From assembly GCF_024679245.1 (NCBI RefSeq), contig NC_090172.1, positions 42,082,776 through 42,146,775 on the forward strand: a stretch of DNA of 64,000 bases, written 5' to 3'. This DNA comes from Pseudorasbora parva (lineage: Eukaryota; Chordata; Actinopteri; Cypriniformes; Gobionidae). The notes beneath the pieces are model-generated. The model saw only the letters and a list, made by a program, of their open reading frames with translations, was not told where the DNA came from and made no database searches. Shown piece by piece: positions 33,664 to 43,810 of this stretch (the first letter of the stretch is position 1; each line of letters starts with the position of its first letter). The position numbers and the translations under genes were made by a program.

Positions 33664-34140
33664 GGGACATGATTGCGAAGAGCTTCACCTGCGAGCTCTT
33701 ATGTTTTGTTTACGTTTTGTTGTGTGTGTGTGCGGGCAGTCGTCCGTGAGGGGCTGCCCGCGATTTACTTTCATTTTGTTTATTTACTTAATAAAAGTAG
33801 TTAAACATTGGCCGGTTTCCGCCCCCTGACGTTTAACAACTTTCGCAATCACATCCCCGGTCTCGCTCGCTCCTTCCATGTCTCTCGCTCGTTCACCTCG
33901 CCACAATAGGCCTATCAATTTCTGATAATTCCAGGTTGCTATGGTCATGCATTTATATCTGGGCCATGAGAAATAAGATGTTGTTACCCCAACATAGGAT
34001 CTCAAGGCCATGACTTTACATTGCGTGGCCTAAACATAAGGATGTCTTTACCTTGACAAAATGATCTCGGGCCTAGACTTATTATGACATTCCTAAGAGT
34101 TAATATGACGTTCCCCAAAATTAATATCTCGTAGCAAGAC
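33345..34140. mobile_element. Long-TIR (fold-back) element, about 0.8 kb
   Basis: AAGGTAACGACATCCTTATT at 33413 with GTGATGTAAAGTTGCGGCCT is the inverse of AATGTAAAGTCATGGCCTTG (reverse strand, about 34015) and AAGGTAAAGACATCCTTATG. The inverted arms are at least 75 bases each and fade outward, so the outer limits are approximate. The middle holds a TA microsatellite and a block with AATAAAAG near 33790. Confidence 0.6.
33605..33661. repeat. TA microsatellite
   Basis: About 28 TA units. Confidence 0.98.
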
Positions 34141-35034
34141 ATTATCACTTTCCAACGGACCACGGCTACGACAAATTTAAGTAAACTGAACATGTCCCCT
34201 CCGGGTCATCGTCACCATCCCTATATTTTTTGCGATTTTCAATAGCCCTGGAGTGCAATGAAAGCATTCACTGTAATCTTCTATAATAGTTGATTATCAC
34301 AGTGACTGTGTGAGTAAATTAATGGATAATGTACATGCCTAATAACATTTAGTCTCGTGACTGAACATCTCCTGACAGCTCAATTCACTCAGCCTTCACC
34401 TCATCACAGCCTTTGCTAACAGAATGTCTGGTAACACTTAAAGGCATTAATTCATTCTGGCACGCTCACAGTCCTTGATGGCATTTTTCACAACAGTTTG
34501 CATGAGATGCCTAGCTTAAACAGTGGCGCTTCCATACTGAGATGATTCAGTAGTTTATAGTGTGTTTTAGAAAATTGCCCAGCAGTGTATGTCTGGTGTC
34601 TACAGAGGATAAGTGGGGCACATCAGGTGGAGGTTATCACAGCAGGCTCCCACCATCTCAGCCACGCACTGTAATCAGTCTGCTGATGGGTCATAAAGGG
34701 CACTGTGCCCACTGTCCCGCCTCTGTCCACTTGTAGCTGTGGAAATCACTATTAGATTACTTCTGACACGGATGTGCCTGTGTTCGGAAAGAGGATTGTC
34801 AGATTGCTGATAAAATATATTGAGGTTTCCTAATATGATTCCATTAATTTTCTTTCTTCTTTCTGAACAGCCGCCATTTCTGTAGGGACACCTTTCCTTT
34901 AGCTCTTAACCATAGATGGCGTGTTGCTGCTGGTGTTTGTAATTATTATATTTGTATGTCATTATTTAAAAAATCCATAATTATTAAGGTAATCAGTGGC
35001 TAGGTAATCTAGCCACAGGAGGTCACACCTTTTG
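34141..35034. other. Unassigned sequence
   Basis: No recognised gene or element end. Confidence 0.5.
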
Positions 35035-36745
35035 TGCCGATCCCAAGCATGGAGAGAAGAGGAAAGGCAGGAGTTTAGGACTGAAAGTAGGGACTTTGAA
35101 TATTGGTACAATGACAAGTAAAGGCAAAGAACTGGTAGATATGATGCAGAGGAGGAAAGTTGACATTCTGTGTGTCCAGCAGACCAGGTGGAAAGGGAGC
35201 AAAGCTAGAAGCATTGGAGCAGGGTTTAAACTGTTTTATAATGGACAGGAATAAAAATTGAGTTGGAGTGATCCTGAAGGAGGAGTTTGTGAAGAATGTT
35301 CTGGAGGTAAAGAGAGTGTCAGATAGGTTGATGAGTCTGAAGCTGGATATTGAAGGTGTGATGTTGAATGTTGTTAGCGCCTATGCTCCACAAGTAGGTT
35401 GTTAGCAAGATGAGAGACTTCTGGAGCGAGTTGGAGGAAGTGATGCAGACTGTTCTCAAAGGTGAGAGGGTAGTGATAGGGGCAGACTTGAATGGAAATG
35501 TTGGGGAAGGTAATAGTGGGGACGAGGAAGTGATGAGCAGGTTTGGTCTTCAGGAAAGGAACCCAGAAGGACAGAGGTTGGTAGACTTTGCTAAAAGTAT
35601 GGAGATGGCTGTGGTGAACACGTACTTTCAGAAGAGGCAGGAACACAGGGGGACATATTAGAGTGGTGGCAGGAGCACACAAGTGGATTAAATCTTACAT
35701 AGACACTGTAATCGGATGAAAATTAGCGATTGAAAAGTAGTGGTAGGTGAGAGTGTAGCTAGACAGCATAGGATGGTGGTGTGTAAGATGACTCTGGTGG
35801 TGGGGAAGATGAAGAGAGTAAAGGCAGAGCAGAAGACAAAGTGGTGGGAGTTGGAAAAAGGAAGAGTGCTGTGTGGTTTTCAGGGAGGAGCTGAGACAAA
35901 CTTTAGGTGGTCAAGAAGGGCTTCCAGATGACTGGACTACTACAGCCAAAGTGATCAGGGAGACAGGTAGAAAGGTACTAGGTGTGTCATCTGGAAATAG
36001 GAAAGAAGACAAAGAGACTTAGTGGTGGAATGAGGAAGTCCAGGAGAGTATCCAGAGGAAGAGGTTAGCTAGGAAGAAGTGAGACAGTGAGAGGAAGGAG
36101 GAAAGTAGACAGGAATATAGGGTGATGCAGCGTGAGGTTAAGAGAGAGGTGGCAAAGGCCAAACAGAAAGTCTGAGGACATGTATGCAATGTTAAAGGTG
36201 TAGCGATGTGTATCGGTTGGCGAGACAGAGGGATAGAATGATAGATATGGAAAGGATGTGCAGCATGTAAGAGTGATTAAAGGTAAAGATGGAAATGTTT
36301 TTACAGGTGACAGGAGGGTGAGGGAAGGAGTACTTTGAGGAACTGATGAATGAGGAAAATGACAGGGAGAGAAGAGTTGTAGAAGGAAATATTGTTGACC
36401 AGGAAGTAGAAAGTATTAGCAAGGGTGAAGTTAGGAAAGCTTTGAAGAGGATGAAGAGATGAAAGGCAGTTGGTCCTGATGACATACCAGTGGAGGTATG
36501 GAAGTGTCTAGGAGAAATGGCAGTAGAGTTTTTAACTAGGTTGGTAAAAGGATACTGAGGTTAGAGCTGCCAGGCAGGAGGTCAAGAGGAAGACCAAAGA
36601 GGAGGTTTATGGATGTTGTGAAGGAGGACATGAAGGTAAACGGTCTGAGAGAAGAGGATACAGAGGATAGGACTAGATGGAGGCAGATGATTCGCTGTGG
36701 CGACCCCTGAAGGGAACAGCTAAAAGAATAAGAAGAAGATTTAAT
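35035..36745 (+). mobile_element. RTE-clade LINE, internally deleted
   Basis: It begins inside an endonuclease ORF and ends with the 3' tail AAGAATAAGAAGAAG. Coding order fits the RTE type often labelled craniofacial development protein 2-like. The sequence jumps at about 36555 from before the RT palm to the last 50 codons, so the catalytic RT core is gone. Many stops are present. Confidence 0.85.
35085..36710 (+). pseudogene. RTE endonuclease/RT ORF remnant
   Basis: Readable pieces: LKVGTLNIGTMTSKGKEL and VDILCVQQTRWKGSKARS (endonuclease start, where the family has QETRWKG), then MRDFWSELEEVMQTVLKGER and VVIGADLNGNVGEGN (metal-binding D and N of the endonuclease). Next comes VARQHRMVVCKMTLVVGKMK (around 35754), where the endonuclease histidine lies. 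From about 36000 to 36530 the linker and RT start follow (KGEVRKALKRMK, GPDDIPVEVWKCLGE). It then jumps to RSRGRPKRRFMDVVKEDMK at the end. No FADD-like motif remains. Frame changes near 35400, 35660, 36180 and others. Not functional. Confidence 0.82.
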
Positions 36746-36804
36746 AATTCCATTAATGTAATGTATATGTCAAAGATTTGTATTGTTAATTTTACTCTCT
36801 TAAG

Positions 36805-38045
36805 ATCTGGGACCATTTTGGGGATTTCCGCCTGGATTTGGCCTACCCGAATTGAAAAGCTTCCCTTACACACGGTCTAAGTTCAAATTTTTGGTGTCAT
36901 TTTACAGGAAATCCTTTGGACCTCCCCCCTTATATTTACGGCCGGACACCCCTCCCACAACTGTTAATTGACAGCAGCGTTTCCTATCAGAACTGCCCTG
37001 CTCATGCTGTCGTCCCCCATTGTGGATAAGCTGGAGCAGAATGGCGTCTAAGCGATTGTGGTGTTCTGTTCTTGGGTGTAATAATGAACACAGCAGTCAT
37101 TTTGATGTTGATATATCTGATATATCGAATTGATACGGTTGAACTTGCACAGATGTGTCCTGAGAGACTCACGCTGTCAAACTTTCTCCTGTTGTCTAAG
37201 CAACGCTTCACACTCAAAGTCCCCACAGTACAGAGGGGTGGGGTGAGCAAATCTCATTAGCATAGAAGGCACATGCACAGAAACGGCTTGCTGAAAACAG
37301 AGCTGTTTTTCACCAGGTTAAATGAGTGATTTCTTAGAATACTAAATAGAATTTTTAATGAAACTATATTACAAAGTTTTAATTTAGACACTAAATTATC
37401 ATATTAACTTGCCATAACAAAAATGGCATTATATGACCCCTTTAAGAACATGAATATAAACGCACTCAAAGTGTTCTTTTCCTCTCTAGGCAGGTATTCT
37501 TTTTAGGTTTATTTATCAAAAGTTCATTTATATGTGTGTGATGTTTTGTATTTCGATCGCAGCTTTAAAATGTTATGAGAAAACATTTTACGAATGTTTA
37601 TCCAACACATTACCTTTTAGTTAGACCTAAATAAGAAAGCCATTGTCAGTTCGTCTGTTTATTATGTAAATAAAAATTTTATAAAATTAGTTTTAACCTC
37701 CTGCTGACTAGTGTCTTGCCCCTCCCAACCCATTCACACACATAGATGTTTCGACTATCAGTCGACCATAGAGAGATTCATGAAATTCTGAATTGAATGT
37801 GTAAATCCTTAGTTGGGGACACCCCTAGTCATTAAATTAATTTAATATGCTAGAAACATTACAGCTCAGACAACCTATGCTCAGACAACGTGTTTATGAC
37901 TTTTAGCAGTATTTTATGTAACTTCAAATGGTTTCCTGTAAAATGACACCAAAATTTTGAACTTGGTTTTGAACCACTGTAGTGTATATATGGGAAGCTT
38001 TTCAATTTGGGTAGGACAAATCCAGGCGGAAATGGTACCAGATTA
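36805..38045. mobile_element. 1.24-kb long-TIR element with THAP-like start
   Basis: The left arm ATCTGGGACCATTTTGGGGA ... CCGCCTGGATTTG ... AATTGAAAAGCTTCCC ... TTGGTGTCATTTTACAGGAA (36805-36922) is inverse to the right arm (37930-38045), about 115 bases each. Within it, 37000-37440 ends with ATATGACCCCTTTAA, the end type of a TTAA-flanked element, so a second element may be nested. Confidence 0.7.
37041..37124 (+). pseudogene. THAP-like N-terminal fragment
   Basis: ATG at 37041 reads MASKRLWCSVLGCNNEHSSH with TAA/TGA stops soon after. The WCSVxGC spacing is that of the first two zinc ligands of a THAP domain, which in P- and Kolobok-type transposases forms the DNA-binding N terminus. The remaining ligands are lost. 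The near TTAA-type terminus at 37428-37442 fits a Kolobok-like origin; that is an inference. Confidence 0.4.
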
Positions 38046-38412
38046 ATTTAGTGTAAATACATTACTTTGTGTAAAACAAAAGCCAAAGTGATGCATATCT
38101 CCAGAAAGTAGAGACTCTACAGTTTCAAATGGTACCATATGAGGTCAGAGCTCCTCCACAGGCATTTAAAATAGAAACTATATACATGATGATGTCATTC
38201 TGGACCTGTACAGGGTCTGCAGTTTTTAAGTGGATCAATTATATGTCACTTGGGTGGAATCAATGAGGCCATGTGAATGTATGTGAATGACTGCTATAAG
38301 AACACATTTCAGTTTAAAATAATAGACCTTAATTATTATATGGGTGTTTCAGATGTAACACTTTGACTGGGATTCTGTATTTATATTTGTCAATCTTTCA
38401 GCTTCTACTTTC
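38046..38412. other. Unassigned sequence
   Basis: No recognised feature. Confidence 0.45.
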
Positions 38413-38840
38413 TGTCGTACTGGGAATGAAAGGAGGACTCAAGTTGCGATGAACAAAAGAACAAGTTTATTCAGGGTGAAGCCTGAGACACCAAAATGAA
38501 CAATTAAGTGACAGATGACAGTTTGAGGAAACTGTTTGGTGGCTCTCGTGGTATCTGCTCACACAACAGTGGACACACAGGCTAAAGAGTCCACCGAGAA
38601 GGTAGGAGAATGAACAACCCAGCAGAAGACAAGCCAGAGCCCAGCAAGCAAATATGGCTTGTTAAAAACTCATCTAAGGGTCCTGAGCATAAGATCAAAA
38701 CAGGTAAGACACAGAGCAAAAATGCAGTACATACACGCAACATTAAGTAATCAACTGACAACAAGGGATAGACACATCTAGGCATGTAAAGGGTAAAGGG
38801 TAAAGGGAATGAGCGACAGGTGCGGCAGATCAGATCAACA
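38413..38840 (-). mobile_element. 3' LTR of the reverse Gypsy element
   Basis: On the reverse strand it ends CCCAGTACGACA at 38413, with the poly(A) signal CTGAATAAACTTG near 38470. The outer boundary near 38840 is estimated from the end of the integrase and TGTTGATCTG. A small CCCTTTA triplet repeat lies at 38785-38808. Confidence 0.55.
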
Positions 38841-38874
38841 CTATAGAAAAAGGAGACATTTTGTTGTCTCATTT

Positions 38875-39105
38875 ATGATATATGGTCCAATGAATTCGGG
38901 TCCCAATTTACATGCGGGAAGTTTGAGGTGGATGTCCTAGGCTGACAACCAAACCTTTTGACCAGACACGTAAAGAACAGTGGCGGTACACCGACACCTT
39001 GTTCCTTTTGCCAGTCCGGGAAAGGGCTTCTCTGGCGAACCTCCACGTACGAAGGCACCTCTGAATCAACGACTGTGTGGATGTAACAATGGCATCAGTC
39101 TCTTG
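38875..39105 (-). pseudogene. Gypsy integrase, C-terminal part
   Basis: On the reverse strand, across small frame changes: TDAIVTSTQSLIQRC and then SGQKVWLSA and CKLGPEFIGPY. GQKVWLS and KLxPxFxGP are the usual end of a fish Gypsy integrase, close to a chromodomain-like part that is not recognisable here. The reading frame continues directly from 40813 once the 39106-40808 insertion and one target copy are ignored. Confidence 0.78.
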
Positions 39106-40808
39106 TGTAGGAAATGATTCGGATAAAATAAGTCAAAGGGGTATTGAATTACAGTAAAAGGAACCATGATACATATAAAAGGATTCAAAATTAATATTTA
39201 ACACTTTATCAACTATTCGTCCAGCGATACGTTGAAATTAGAGTACATTATCAATCCTGAATCAGGATATTACCCGTTACAACGGCAATAATATAAATTT
39301 TATGTTCACTGTTTGTGAGCTTGGGTAACACAATCGATCAGTTTGAGGCAGTAACTTATAAACACATGGCCAAAGACACTTGTACATATGAAAAAGGTAA
39401 ACAAAAGTTTATTGAACTATTCTAAACACACACAAACTAACAAAAACACACATTCATACAGTTACTGGGAAAGGGATGTTTGTTAATGGAAAGAAGTGAA
39501 GTCCCAATGATTTCCTAACCACAACCTGAGAATCACTATACTAGCAGGTCAACCTTAGTTTGTTCGTTTAGATATGATTTTTACCAGTTCAGCCAGAATG
39601 AAGAGTCAAGTACTTGCGTTTGAATGCTCCTACGAGCATGGGTTCCTCTTAGCACGGCGTTGCTCGGTTGGTGGTCGGGTTGTTGTGGTCAGAGGGACAA
39701 ATAGTTGGTTTTGCGGGGTGAAAAGCCGGATCCTGGATGGCGTTAGCTGGTTGCTACACAACGGGCATCTCTGTGGCGCGACTGAGCGGACTCCAGGAAG
39801 TTTTTTTACGGCGAGGTTCAGACAGAGTTTTGTAGTGTGGTGATGAAGCACTCTGGGTAGCTCTGAGGACGCTGCGTGCAGGCAGGAAAGGCCTGCACGA
39901 TCAAAGCAGATGTCACCGCAAAACCATGTTTTACACCAGTTAGTAAAGCGTGAAGCAAAACAAAAAGCAAAGATATCTTTTTGCCCGGGAGTTTTAAACG
40001 GGCCCCAAGGTCCCTCCTTGGGGGCGTCTCTGGCCAATGAGATATTGTTGTGGCCGGGTGTCCTGCCCACTTCTCCTGTTCATGCATATCATTAGTGTAA
40101 TGTCTGATTAAACACTTTTAAGGACCCAACTTTCCTATTGTGATCAAAGTACATTTTACACAAATTTACCTTGCATCAAAATGACGAGAATCATTTATCC
40201 ATCACATAGACATCAAACAGCTTGCTATTCACTTGATGGGAGTAGGAGATAGTAAAGATTCATATGTAATCGATGTCTCGCATGCAGAGAAACTTTGAAA
40301 ATATACATAATACCTTAGTATATGTTTAAGTCACCGTTGGGTAGATTAATTCATGTTATTGAATCTATGGTTTAAGTTTACTCCTCATGTTTGCATTGGT
40401 GTGAGGTCTTTGTGTGATGTTCAAAGAGCCTTTGGAATGCGCGGGTCAAGAAAGGAGGGGCACGACGAGGTGTCCTGGATGGTGTCAGGGTTGATGTCGA
40501 GCCTTGCGAAGCTTTTAGCGACTCTGTGTCCCGATAACGATTTGAATTTATGCCTGTCGGTAATAAATGAATCCTTTCTTTGTGAGATTCTACCCGCTCT
40601 TATGCTTGTAGAATAAAGAGGAAATGTCATGTGACTCATCTTGTCCTTGTGCTGATTTTGAGATAACGCAGGTAAAGGGGGAGAGCTGTTGTCTCTGGGC
40701 CAGTTGGGCATCCTTGATTAGTTTTACGATCGGTTCAGGTTTCGGAGAGGGGGTCTCTGGAATGCTTTTGTTGTGTCGACTCACTGCTGGAATATACATA
40801 TTCCTACA
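39106..40808 (+). mobile_element. 1.7-kb solo LTR-like insertion with 4-bp target duplication
   Basis: It begins TGTAGGAA and ends TTCCTACA, with CTTG on both sides (39102-39105 and 40809-40812). A poly(A) signal AATAAAGAGG occurs at 40613, about 200 bases before the end, as in an LTR. No PBS, polypurine tract or internal coding sequence was found; frames such as 39630-40070 are not recognisable proteins. A solo LTR of an endogenous-retrovirus-like element is the best reading, though unusually long; a non-autonomous element with TG...CA ends is an alternative. Confidence 0.7.
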
Positions 40809-40812
40809 CTTG

Positions 40813-41098
40813 GGAGGGAAAAAATGGGGGCTGGTATCCTAAACAGCACTGGAAGGGTAATAACGCTGTAGACAAGACGGGGAGAGAATTATGTGCGTAC
40901 TCGACAATGGTTAACCTGGAACTCCAAGTTGACAGCTCTGCCGACGCCACAGAGCGCAGGACTCTCTCTAAGTCCTGGTTAGCTCACTCAGCCTGACCAT
41001 TGTGGAAGATAACCAGAGGATAAGCTCGCTGTCACGCCCAGTTGTCGACGGAATTCTGTCCAAAACCTAGACACAAATGAAGGGGAGTGGGCCGACAC
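40813..41098 (-). pseudogene. Gypsy integrase, core end
   Basis: The reverse strand reads SRFWTEFRRQLGVTASLSSG, then HNGQAE, a TGA stop, and ANQDLERVLRSVASAELSTW and YAHNSLPV. FxTxxxxSLSSGxxPQxNGQAERxNQ is the hallmark of the Gypsy integrase core, including the catalytic glutamate in the QAE region. One stop (TGA in place of arginine) interrupts it. Confidence 0.82.
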
Positions 41099-42117
41099 CC
41101 TTGCCTCTTCATCATATGCATCTTATCCTTTTGAATGATTTTTAATAGCCTCATGAATTAAATAATCAGTTATTATCCTTTCAAAATGAATAATTATTGA
41201 CAATCAATTTTATTTGATCATTAATACATTTAACTATTATTTAATATGATTTCGACTCCATGTCTACTGTATTGTGTTTCTAATTTGCTTTCCAGAGACG
41301 GTCTAACAAAGACAATCTGACCGAGATAGCCCGACATCTATCTCTGGGTCCTGACCAACAGGGCCTTGGAGAGGAAGTTAGAACTTCCAAGAGGTGAATC
41401 CTGGCTGTTGTTAGTAACCCCAGGACATGAAGGGGTGGGAGGATTTGAGTCTCCCAATTGTGATTTCTTCCCATTTATATAGTGTGATTTTTCCCATTGA
41501 TAGAAGTACATTTTTGTCTTTATATTTCTATATAGAATGAGGTAGATGATATAAGTCATACTTTTCTTTCTGGAGATTCGTTTGTCATGTGATGTTGATA
41601 TCTTGTTCTGTTGATAAGCTCACAGGACGTACTAACCTTGGAGGAGAGATATGCCCTAGAGTCTTGTGTGCATGTGTTACATGTTCTGTGCAGGTCTACG
41701 GAATGGATTGGAACGCTTTTTCTCACACCCTAGACCTCTTGGCGTCTTTCTAGGACTCCCCTGAAGTCAACACTACCCCAACCTTGGGATTGTCTGATGT
41801 ATACATCCTGATTAACAACAACAACATCTCCTATCTATTCTTGCGTGACACATTGTTTAGACTTAATGCCAATCAGTAATATTCCACATGTCCATAATGA
41901 TGCAAATTGTGCCCTTGAAATGGGTATAATTGGTGTAAATTTTCTGTGTAAGGTAGAGTCGGGCATGCCACTGCCCTGAGAGACTCTGAAGCTGACTCTA
42001 CCGATGAAACTGCAAACTATTCTTCAGTAAAATTCTCTCTGATGATTGAACATCCTGACTCCTGGTCTTCATTTCGCATATCTGGTCTTAAACTGCCAAC
42101 CCCTAACACAAACCAGG
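41099..42117. mobile_element. About 1-kb insertion in the integrase, type unknown
   Basis: It lies between IHGLPVDMV (42170-42118) and SFVSRFW (41098). These are adjacent in Gypsy integrases. Flanks GGT/GGT may be part of a target duplication. No clear TIR, LTR end or coding region was identified in it. Confidence 0.5.
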
Positions 42118-42170
42118 AACCCATCTCAGCGACCATGTCCACAGGAAGGCCATGAATGCAAAAATGTGAT
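42118..42170 (-). pseudogene. Gypsy integrase, short middle piece
   Basis: The reverse strand reads CIHGLPVDMVAEMG, equivalent to the stretch before the second catalytic aspartate in Gypsy integrases (HGLPVDMVSDRG). The aspartate region itself is broken by the neighbouring insertion. Confidence 0.7.
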
Positions 42171-42515
42171 CTAATGAATCCGATATTTTTTTAAACCGGG
42201 TCCCAAAGTGGATAAATCTGAAAACAACAATCTTCCGTTTTCGTGTGTACAGCGAGAGAGCAGGCGTTTTGTTTGTGTTGCTGTGTTCAGTGAATTAGGA
42301 ATCTCCTACAATCTCAACAATCTCCTTGTTGGAGAAGCCAATCCTGTTGTTTAGAACTTTTGTTGTATAAGTTCCTTGTTGTTTAAAACTTTTGTTATTA
42401 ATCATTCATTGTTTTCTTTATTTGAGCTGGCGAGTGTGCCGCTTATGTCAATTCTTTATTGCATTTTTTATTATTAACCTGTCTTCGGTTTAGAGGCTGT
42501 AGGGATTGGGTGCCA
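42171..42515 (+). mobile_element. Left part of the element that received DIRS C
   Basis: Together with 47650-47944 it separates two integrase pieces of the Gypsy element, so it must be an insertion that later received DIRS C. Its outer ends TGTGATCTAA and GACGTAACA have LTR-like TGT...ACA form, and AATAAATAAG near 47866 is a possible poly(A) signal. A solo LTR of about 640 bp is plausible, but no target duplication was found. Confidence 0.4.
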
Positions 42516-42714
42516 GTTCCCTTTCGGGGAACTCGAGCTGCGTCGAAACGCTGTGAGAACGCCTCTGCGTTAATGCGTCGTGAAGCGCCTGTAGAACCAT
42601 TCCATCGGAAAAAAGATCGATCGTCGCCGACGTGATGACGTCGCCGACGTGATGACGTCATCAACCGGAGACTATAAAAGGTCCGCGATCACAAACAGGA
42701 ACCAGCTTCTGAGC
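42516..42714 (+). repeat. Left inverted terminal repeat of DIRS C
   Basis: Inverse of 47427-47649. It contains a doubled CGCCGACGTGATGACGT word (42625-42660) that is also doubled in the right repeat but single in DIRS B. Confidence 0.9.
42653..42680 (+). promoter_or_regulatory. CRE palindrome and TATA box in DIRS C terminal repeat
   Basis: TGACGTCA (42653-42660), a perfect cAMP-response-type palindrome, stands 12 bases before TATAAAAG (42673-42680). The Gag start is about 170 bases downstream. The same pair lies inverted in the right terminal repeat (TGACGTCA at 47478). Promoter use is an inference. Confidence 0.55.
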
Positions 42715-42851
42715 CTTCAGCAAGCGATCTGTGTGAACCTGTCTGTCTATTTGGTGTTTTTGTCTGTCTATATCCAGAGATTTTCCACCCTTTTGTTAAA
42801 TATTGCAGTATATATTAACAAACAAAGAGAAAATAAAATAGATAGAGTAAA

Positions 42852-43370
42852 ATGGCGAGTGAAAGCAGCTTTAAGAGGTGTGTTCATCCCTGCCCACGCT
42901 ACATCACGAGCGGGGATACACACTCTCTTTGTGTAGCCTGCTTGGGAGCACAGCATGCCCAGGCAGCCCTCGAGGGGGCTGCTTGCGAGCACTGTGAGCG
43001 TATGCCACTGAGAACGCTGCGCTCCCGCCGGGCACTCTTCGAGGAGGGTGCCTCGGCTCGTGTTCCCCGCGGCTCTGGTCCCGCTGCTGCCGAGGCAGAG
43101 CGGTGGCTTCAGTCGTGGGGTTCACACATGGACTTTACAGAGGGGTTTGAGACGGGCCCAGCCTTATCTCAGCCCTCACCTGTATCGTCCAGTGTCTCGT
43201 CTCGGGGTTTGGAAGCCCGCTCTGCGGTCTCTTCCTCCCTGGGCGGGGCACCGGTGCTCCAACTATCCAGCTCTGAGGAGGTGGACGTTGAGAGCATCGC
43301 GACTGAAGACTCGCCACTTCAGTCACCCGCTAGTGAGTTGAGGTTCTCACGAGAGCTGTGGCCAGGTTAA
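42852..43370 (+). CDS. DIRS Gag, N-terminal 172 aa (frameshifted)
   Basis: It starts MASESSFKRC. Cys10, Cys14, Cys27, Cys30, Cys45 and Cys48, with His35, form a possible zinc-binding module. An acidic/serine part follows (LQLSSSEEVDVESI). The frame is lost at about 43330: the equivalent DIRS B protein continues KVLTRAVARLN, whereas this one ends SRELWPG. Gag-like text resumes downstream in another frame (SINVLPFFPDLHTEVSRSW, 43468). Gag would package the element RNA. Its neighbour downstream is a triplicated segment before the RT. Confidence 0.8.
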   Translation: MASESSFKRCVHPCPRYITSGDTHSLCVACLGAQHAQAALEGAACEHCERMPLRTLRSRRALFEEGASARVPRGSGPAAAEAERWLQSWGSHMDFTEGFETGPALSQPSPVSSSVSSRGLEARSAVSSSLGGAPVLQLSSSEEVDVESIATEDSPLQSPASELRFSRELWPG

Positions 43371-43441
43371 ATATAAAAATAAGAAATGACTGGCTGGCTG
43401 AAATATCTGAATCCCATCGAAATCAGAGAGAACGAAATTAG

Positions 43442-43810
43442 ATGAGCGATTCCTGCCCTCTCGTGCAAAGCATCAACGTCCTGCCATTCTTCCCTGACCT
43501 GCACACCGAGGTGTCTAGGTCATGGAGGAAACAAGCGGTATCATATAGAGTGTTCAGCCCACATACATCTGCATATAGAAATAATATATTTGGGCTGAGA
43601 CACTATGGTTATGGGGCGATGCCGAAGATCGAAGAGACGCTTGCGAGCTATCTCTCGCCTTCAGCTGCATCGTCCCTGGCATTTCCCCTCCGAAGGAAAT
43701 CGGTGCTTACCTCAGCACACGGTACCCGTCTTCCTTCGGTGCCCACAGGGGGCCGCGCTGCTAACCCCGCCGCAATGTCAGGGCGCAGAGGGTCTCCGCG
43801 GGCCACCTGA
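43442..43810 (+). pseudogene. DIRS Gag, C-terminal part in another frame
   Basis: 122 codons reading FFPDLHTEVSRSWRKQ, then GAMPKIEETLASYLSPSAAS, a typical DIRS Gag segment. It runs out into the triplicated segment (from 43683). Separated from the first Gag part by a frameshift near 43330-43440. Confidence 0.7.

Noticed and set aside
39630..40070. Viral protein inside the 1.7-kb insertion
   Set aside because: Open frames exist on both strands here, but none has a retroviral or other known motif.
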